Source of the DNA: Chinchilla lanigera
Taxonomy: Eukaryota > Chordata > Mammalia > Rodentia > Chinchillidae
Direction of reading: 5' to 3'
Assembly: GCF_000276665.1 (NCBI RefSeq)
Contig: NW_004955417.1
Span: forward strand, 17,529,798 to 17,593,797
DNA: 64,000 nt
The position numbers were made by a program, and so were the translations under genes. Under the pieces are notes generated by a model. The model was not told the origin of the DNA and ran no database searches. It saw only the letters and a program-made list of their open reading frames with translations. How positions within the stretch are numbered: position 1 is the first letter of the stretch; every line of letters begins with the position of its first letter. This document shows, one piece after another, positions 57,650-64,000 of this stretch.

Positions 57650-57707
57650 TAAGAGAGAGAAAGGGAGAAAGAGAAAGAGAGAGAGAGAGAGAAAGAAAGG
57701 AAGAAAG
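57650..57707. repeat. GA/GAAA purine microsatellite
   Basis: GAGA and GAAA units form a nearly pure purine strand. Leu/Ser-rich minus-strand ORFs across it are artefacts. Confidence 0.9.
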
Positions 57708-59360
57708 ACTCCGGTAACCTGACAGGCACTTGGCTCCAGCCTTTCTTAGAACAAAGATCTCCATTTAGCCTTCCAGAAGTAGTAATCGGGCTGATTGCAT
57801 TATTTACAATCATAGTAGTTATATATATTCACATGGTTCTCTGGACACGGTAAATCCCCTTTCCCTATATTTTCTGTGTTCTGTTGAAATAATTCTGAGC
57901 CTGTGTTTTTGGCTAACCGGCCGCATTGCTTACTCCACTTTGTACTTGTAGACACAAGAATGTGCTTAGACCATATTGAACACCCAGTGAGTTACATAGG
58001 GTGGCTCTGCTGAGATTCAAGAAAAAGACAAAATTATTCCATTTGCACCATTATTACAATTAGCACTGATTCTTTAAAGCAATGAATTGTGAGGAGCAGT
58101 AGAATTCATTGTGTTCTTGAAAAATCACTGGCATGCTTTTGTGGTAAAAAGTCCACCATAAAGCTCTCTTCCTATGCTCCTTGGATGGACTGGATTTCTT
58201 TCAGGCAAGTTTGCCTCCACTAAATTACCTAGATACAATGCTTTAATGGCTCCAGAGAGAGAAATCCCTGCTCGGTAATTCCCACGCTAGCTTCCCTATG
58301 CGGACCCACAGTCAGTATCTACCCATATGTCATGCTTCTTGACTGTTGCTAAGCAACAGGTGGTGATGTTAAACTTCTAGGATCACTTACATATTAATTA
58401 TAAACTCATAACATTGGAATAATACAAGTTTTAATAATGAAGGATATTATATACATTGTTGCTGTATGGTATTTTTTCTACCCAAAGAGGGAAAGACTTT
58501 TGTGCTACTTGCCATGGAAAAGTGGTATTTTATTAGAATGCAAAGTTAGCAAGGGAGTAGGTTTTAAGAAACACAATTAAGTGTTTTCCAGCTATCTTTC
58601 CCTTTCTCAAAGGTTTTCCTTCCTAATTGCTATTGACTTTGCATTCTTTGAACTACTGAAGCTAACAATAGTGCAAGTAGGTGTTAAGTTTTCTACTTAA
58701 GACTCGCTGAAGTGTTTTGATGGTTGTGTGATTGCCAAAGAGTTTAGGTGTCAGGCAGTTAAATACCATTACATGAAAAAAAATTAAAGACCAATTTCGT
58801 TCCTCATATTTGGAGATATTTACCCGAATTTAATTTTCCCAATGAGAAAAGCAATCTTCTGAAATCACAGAACATTTCCATTCACAGCTCTCAAAACAAT
58901 CTACTGTCTGCAGTCATTTTCCAGCATGAAGTTATGCTGAAATTCACTTTCCTTTCTAAATGCATAACTCTGGGACAGGGGTTATCTACACACTCTGTTT
59001 TCTGACTTACTTCCAATATTTAACCAGTAGAATAGGCTACGTAAAACTGACATTGATGTTATCAGTGAGATACTCAAAGTCTTATTCAGTATAAAAAACA
59101 TTAAACTGTTGATCGTGCACTGAGTGATTTTCAGTTAGACTGCTTCTCAGTTATGACTGATTTCAGCTGTGCTGTGGCTTTTGCTCAAACTAAATAGGAG
59201 ACCTGCTCTACTAAAATACATTCTTACTTTACGTGTATGAAAGTTCTTTGGGAAAGAGGCATAGTGTACTGGGGAAAAATGGGTGTAAATTTAAAGGAGT
59301 GTAAGTTTGATTTCAAGCTCTCAGCTGTTGTTTCCTGCATGGCCATGGCTCAGTACATCA
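57708..59360. other. Non-coding stretch, no supported gene
   Basis: Base composition at about 57850-58380 is more balanced than in most of the window, and a strong palindromic motif lies at 58343-58359. No exon, RNA gene or repeat family is recognised. The block could hold conserved non-coding DNA. Confidence 0.45.
58343..58359. promoter_or_regulatory. RFX X-box-like palindrome
   Basis: CTGTTGCTAAGCAACAG consists of two 8-bp arms (CTGTTGCT and AGCAACAG) around a single A. It fits the RFX-family X-box consensus (GTNRCC-type half-site, spacer, RGYAAC). No nearby gene is visible, so occupancy and function are unknown. Confidence 0.45.
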
Positions 59361-59436
59361 CTTTCTTTTGTTTCTTTGAACCAGGAATTGAACTCAGGAC
59401 CTGTGCTTGTCTGCTGCTGAGCTGAATCCCTGACCA
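59361..59436 (-). mobile_element. Decayed ID-like SINE
   Basis: The plus strand reads a T-rich stretch, then CCAGGAATTGAACTCAGGAC, then TGTGCTTGTCTGCTGCTGAG and CTGAATCCCTGACC. This is the reverse complement of the ID-like SINE with small deletions. Its T-rich left end is the reversed tail. Confidence 0.75.
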
Positions 59437-61537
59437 TTACTGTTTCTTAACCTTAATTTTTCACATTTGAAATGAAGGAGTGGGAGACAGAGGATAATAA
59501 CTTTCTTGAAGGGGGCATTATAAAATAGAGATACCATTTCTGAGCAGCCTCATTCATTATTGTGTAATACAAAATGCACTATCTTTTCTCGGAGCATTTA
59601 TTATTAACTGCTAGGCATGTATGTGTGTCTGTGCATATGTGTGCTTCTGTCTGTCTAGAGGGAAAAGTACAGCAGTGCAGAGCTTTAAAAATGGCTGAAA
59701 AATACAAACGTGCAAACTGATATTAAAGGAGAAATTGTTCTGTGAACTTTAAAATTCTTGTCAAAATATTAAAAGTCCTTACTTTTTGTGTATTGGGTTA
59801 TTAGTGTATTGGGATAGTAGGAAGGTATAATGCTAACACCTATGTAGAATACTTTAATACTCTATTTGGGAAATAAGTTGTTTTATTTCTCTAGAAACTT
59901 CTCAAGCATAAGTTGAAGAGTGCTGGCCTTCTTGTCTCATAACCCTTGTCACGTCAGTTTCCCCAGCCGCTGGCCAGGCCCTGTGTTTGGAAGATGCAGA
60001 TTCTCTTCAGGCTGTGCTTGGGCCGAGAACTCAGCCCAATGTTCGGGGAAAGGGAGATTCTCATGGTTACGGTGGAGAATATTAATTCCTCAAGTTGGGA
60101 GAGCTGTTACCCGAAGAACAGTGGAATGATGTTGGGAAATTAAAAACAATAACTAGCATATTTCCCACTTTTTATGCCTTTTCATAGATAAGTGTACATC
60201 TAGACACTTTCTCAGACAGCACACATGCACACATACATGTGCACTCAGAGCACTATTACTGCGTGCCTGCACTTTCAGTTACACCAGAAGACTGGCTTTG
60301 CCCATGAAATTATACGAAAGACCCACATTTGTTACAGACTTTTACTGATAAGATATTTTTGTGTCTGAGGACAAGTTATAAGGTTGATCTTTCACCATTT
60401 TACTGAAGTTTGAGTTTTTAACTAATATTAGTCAAAGTAGTACTTCTTATGGTAAAAAATTTGAGTAAACAGAGGACAACTTGATGTTTCACATAACATT
60501 GCATTATTCTGTTAAATCAAGTGAAAATGGTGTTTATAAAAAAAACTTATACAACTTTTTCTACCCTCAAGTTATATTATATAATGACCTTTCATCATAG
60601 AAAGTTTAAAGTTTTATAATATATTGTTCTACTTTGCTTTTGGGTAAATAGCTAACAAAAGTCAGACAAAGGGGAAAAACTTACTTATGTCTAGTTAGAA
60701 ATATGTTCATCCTGTTTCTTCATCCAACGGCCTATAAACTACTGCCCTCAGGCCAAATCTAGCCAACATGTTTTAGCAAATAGTGACACATATCTGCATG
60801 CATAGTGTCTGTGGTTACTTTTATGTAACATAGGCAGAGTGAGTAGTTAATTGTGACAGAGACCTTATGGTCATCAGATCCTAAAATAATTACCATTTCA
60901 TACCTTACAGAAAGGTTTATTGACCTATGTCTTACACACTTAACCCAAGATGGCCAATAATTTAAACTGCTCATTTGCCCTGTGCAGAAGATTCTGTCAG
61001 AGTACCTGCATACTCTTTTGAAAGGTCACTTAATTTATAGTTATTTAAGACTATATCTTATTTTCTTCCTAGAAGCAATTTTACAAATGATTCAAAGAAT
61101 TTCTCAATTCAGTTTTTTGTATTGTAAGGACACTCAAAGCCTAAAATTACTTCAGTTAATTCCACTCATATGCATTGATTTTATTTCAGTTTATTATTTC
61201 TAAAATCTTCTTAACTGTGAAAATCAAGAGTAAATTGATGGAACTAACATGACAGTAAAATAGTGGTGAAATCAGCATATACCACTTACTTATTTGTGGA
61301 ACTTTAGCTCTTTATTTTGAGAATGTTTAACTATTTGCTATAGAACTTTCAGCTACTTAATCACTTTTAATTCCCTTGAACATACGTGGTACATGTATAA
61401 TATAATTTTAATTTTAGAGGCAAATAACTTAGAGAAATTAATTGCATTCTTCAGTCATATAATTAGTAAAGAAAAAAGTTCACTCACCTATTGATTTTGA
61501 TGGATTTCTACTGCCTTTTGTCACATTTCCATTATCT
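59437..61537. other. Non-coding stretch, no supported gene
   Basis: The block at about 59915-60140 is GC-richer, with several CpGs and overlapping ORFs (69 and 65 codons) in two frames. No domain is recognised, and a decayed retrosequence is as likely as anything else. The rest is AT-rich and unassigned. Confidence 0.45.
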
Positions 61538-61591
61538 GTCTGTCTATCTGTCTATCTATCTACCTATTATCTACTATCATCTATCTGTCTG

Positions 61592-61637
<46 letters not shown>

Positions 61638-61690
61638 CATCTAATCTATCTATCTATCTATCTATCTGTCTATATCTATCTGTGATCTAC
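61538..61690. repeat. TCTA/TCTG tetranucleotide microsatellite
   Basis: TCTG and TCTA units mix at the left. A run of about ten pure TCTA units follows from about 61593. A CATCTAATC interruption and more TCTA/TCTG units come after it. The Leu/Ser/Ile/Tyr repeat ORF over it is an artefact. Confidence 0.93.
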
Positions 61691-62804
61691 CCAGCTATTT
61701 TTCATCGATTTATGTACTGAAGTTTGGTTGAGTCTGCAAAGGAAATAAACTATATTTTCCTTGTGTCTCATCAATTGCACCCTCTAACTTAGAGCATTAC
61801 TCTGAAAATCAAAAAACACTGCTTTGAACTCAGTAAGTTATTGAATAAAATGTTACTCCATTACTAGGCAAGAAGCCATCATTAATTGTGGGACTGGGTA
61901 GTAACTAACTATGAGCTACATGTCTCAGTGGTGCCATTTGTTTTTCCCAGCCCAACCCTCACCATTATTGTACGAACACCATTGTTTTTTCGGGGGAAAC
62001 ACCTTCTTTATTTTGCAAAACTCCTGAGAAGTTGATTTCAGCTCTAAAGCCCAGCTCATGTGACCTTAACTTGGCCCAGTAGCTCCTCAGATCCTCCTGA
62101 CCCCATCCATGAGTTCAGGACTGAAAACTGATGAAATTCTTAGGAAGAAGGGACATGGTTTTAAACTTAGATTCCTGATTTAAAAAGAAAAATAACTCAA
62201 ATCAAGAGGGAACAACAAAAATGCACAAAGCCCAAGAATGTAGATAGAGAAAAACAGAACAGAGAAAGAGAAAAACTGGTATTTGTAAACAATATTTACC
62301 CAGGGGGTACAGTCATAGAGGCCTCTTTTCAAGGATTTTTAAATTAAATGAGTCAATAAATTCCCATTTTTAGGAAAAATATTAATTTCAATTTGATTAT
62401 TTGTTAAACAGAGGAATCATAACTGATCAACAGCTTTAGAATAGCTGCTTATTGAATAAAAAAATGTAAACTAGCCAAAAATATTAGTTTTGAAACAGAT
62501 AAATGATTTTAAATGTTTTTCATTCCATTTTCTCAAAATACCTACTCATTGTGAAAGTTCAGTCTTTTGAGCTGTCTGAATTCTTCCATTATTTTACTGT
62601 ATTAAGACTTTAGTGAAACTAGTTTAATTTTTACATATAAGATTAAAATGTTTCTTCAAATATAATCTGAACTTTCCAATACATATTTGAACTTAAAAAT
62701 AGTTACATGAATTGTAAGAAATAAAAATAACAAAAGCTAAGTCACTGGCAATAACAAATTCTTTCTAATTTATTTCTAACCTTGTATTGGAATTATTATT
62801 ATTT
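61691..62804. other. Non-coding, nothing recognised
   Basis: AT-rich DNA. No gene or clear repeat family. Confidence 0.5.
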
Positions 62805-62858
62805 TTCCTTGGTACCAGGAATCAAACTCAGGACCTTGCACTTGCCAGACAGTGGAAT
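62805..62858 (-). mobile_element. Truncated ID-like SINE
   Basis: The plus strand has a T-rich stretch, then GGTACCAGGAATCAAACTCAGGACC and TTGCACTTGCCAGACAG. This is the tail-proximal (B-box) half of the SINE in antisense, cut before the A box. TGGAATTA occurs on both sides (about 62788 and 62853) as a possible target duplication. The copy is therefore 5'-truncated. Confidence 0.75.
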
Positions 62859-64000
62859 TAAAAAACCACTTTCTAAATAGCATTTGTTGTAGAAAATATT
62901 GTGTATACAAATAATAAGTTCATTTACGTGCTCTTTATTATTTATATTATGCTATTTCTTTGTCAATTTTCATTATTTATGCATTTTTTATAAAAATTAT
63001 ATGATTGCTTTTGAACTTTTCAAAATAATGACATACTGTGAACATCCTTCCATAATCACATGGTACTTTGATAACATCATTCTAAATCACAATAGTATAT
63101 TCTATTATTTATTACATATTTTAAAGTCATTTATGTGGTTACAATTTTCATCTTATTCAATAAAACTTTGTAGCAAAAACACATGATACATAAATATTAG
63201 ACAATATCTTTATGTCCTTTTGATCCATTTCTAGCAGTGAATTTTCTGATCAAAAAGATATAACTCCCCTTACTGATCTTGGTGTATATGAGTTCCTGTA
63301 TTGTAGGTTGTAGAAATTTGCATTTCAACAGCTATGTATATGTTTCTGTAAATTTACTAACATTAGATACTAACATAGTAAAATAAAGTTAAATTTAAAT
63401 GGATTAAATAAAATTTTACTTTCTCTCCTCCTTCTGAGTTTCTTTACAAATTGCAGTAAAAGAAAAAATAGACATAATTTCTATTCTGAGTGAAACAAAT
63501 TAAAAATAGTCACATTATAAATAACACACAAAGTCCTATGGTAAAAAGAACAATATGAGGAAGGAAGGAAAAACCTATAACATAAATTCTAAAACAAATT
63601 TCATAAAAGGGTAAGTAATAGTCCTATAATTTCTCTACAGTGACCCTTTGATAATAAAAATACATTTTGTATTTTTGTGATAATCACATTTTAAAAGAAT
63701 AATGCTCTAGTCCAGGAGGCACAACTGAAACTTCACAGAAATAGAAAAAATTGAACCACCACCACCACCACCACCACTACCATTAAACCCTGGCTAGCTC
63801 AATTTCAAGTTTAGAAGATGAATCTCAGGGGAAAAGGGATTGTGTAGATCACTAGATGGTCATCTGGGGAGCATGTGTTGTCCTGGGCTTGGCCACAGGC
63901 TTTCTAATCCACTGAATATCAAAAACTAGGCTGTGCATGTGTGTGTGTGTGGTGTTGAGGTTGGAGAGCAAGGCAGGGTGGAAATGGGGCTAGTGAGAAG
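62859..64000. other. AT-rich non-coding end of window
   Basis: A 95-codon ORF at 62899-63186 plus is rich in Phe, Tyr, Ile and Leu, as expected for AT-rich DNA, and shows no domain. An ACC triplet array lies at 63755-63780 and a TG run at about 63937-63952. Confidence 0.5.
63755..63780. repeat. ACC trinucleotide repeat
   Basis: Seven clean ACC units followed by an ACT and a further ACC. Confidence 0.9.

Noticed and set aside
59920..60143. Possible exon in a CpG-containing patch
   Set aside because: Two overlapping frames are equally open, neither has a recognisable domain, and no splice sites stand out. A decayed retrosequence is as likely.

Overview
This window is AT-rich, gene-poor mammalian nuclear DNA, almost certainly from a rodent. 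No open reading frame looks like a genuine protein-coding exon. The rodent call rests on 7SL-derived B1 SINEs (242-367, about 5258-5395, 17712-17845) together with many copies of a tRNA-derived ID-like SINE. The form of that SINE (minus-strand reading GGGCTGGGGATTTAGCTCAG, ending in a GATTCCCAGTACC-type box and an A-rich tail) is not the common mouse or rat form. A non-murine rodent (beaver-like, squirrel-like or caviomorph) is therefore likelier, but the species cannot be fixed from sequence alone. All family names are from memory of repeat families, not from a database search.

Layout. 1-3.3 kb: AT-rich background with one B1. 3.36-4.1 kb: a GC-richer block built from roughly 173-bp tandem units. 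5.7-7.95 kb: two similar LTR-like segments in the same orientation flank about 1.5 kb, probably an old MaLR-type element. 8.75-9.01 kb: a SINE remnant whose tail has grown into a GA/GAAA microsatellite. 12.58-13.25 kb: an antisense class-I-type ERV LTR with visible TATA and AATAAA. 13.5-17.7 kb: a long antisense L1 carrying two later retroposed inserts. 18.05-18.55 kb: an antisense MaLR-like LTR. 86 bp of this LTR reappear as a perfect inverted copy at 19.0 kb, beside a palindromic AT tract.

19.1-36 kb: mostly unassigned AT-rich sequence with a tailless tRNA-SINE stub (24.47 kb), an old L1 piece, two more LTRs (28.0 and 34.3 kb) and a possible retropseudogene (29.95-30.33 kb). 36.1-41.4 kb: a nest of two antisense L1 copies, a MaLR-like LTR with internal sequence, a small TA-flanked DNA transposon and a 5'-inverted L1 segment. 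43.8-44.4 kb: an LTR-like repeat with a CTGT-rich expansion. 45.0 kb: a GCAAA pentamer array. 47.9-48.99 and 54.2-54.7 kb: further antisense L1 fragments. 55.8 kb: the second small DNA transposon. 56.28-57.30 kb: a Tigger/MER2-like element whose interior has become a degenerate minisatellite. 57.7-64 kb: AT-rich background with a TCTA array and decayed SINEs.

Nothing here acts as an operon or pathway. The window is best read as intergenic or deep-intronic sequence recording successive transposon insertions. I found no undescribed biological system. The most interesting signals are rearrangement footprints: the 86-bp perfect inverted copy at 18.26/19.00 kb, the L1-style retrocopy of an LTR-terminated RNA at 16.0 kb, the tailless 40-bp SINE stub, and the minisatellite grown from a Tigger interior.
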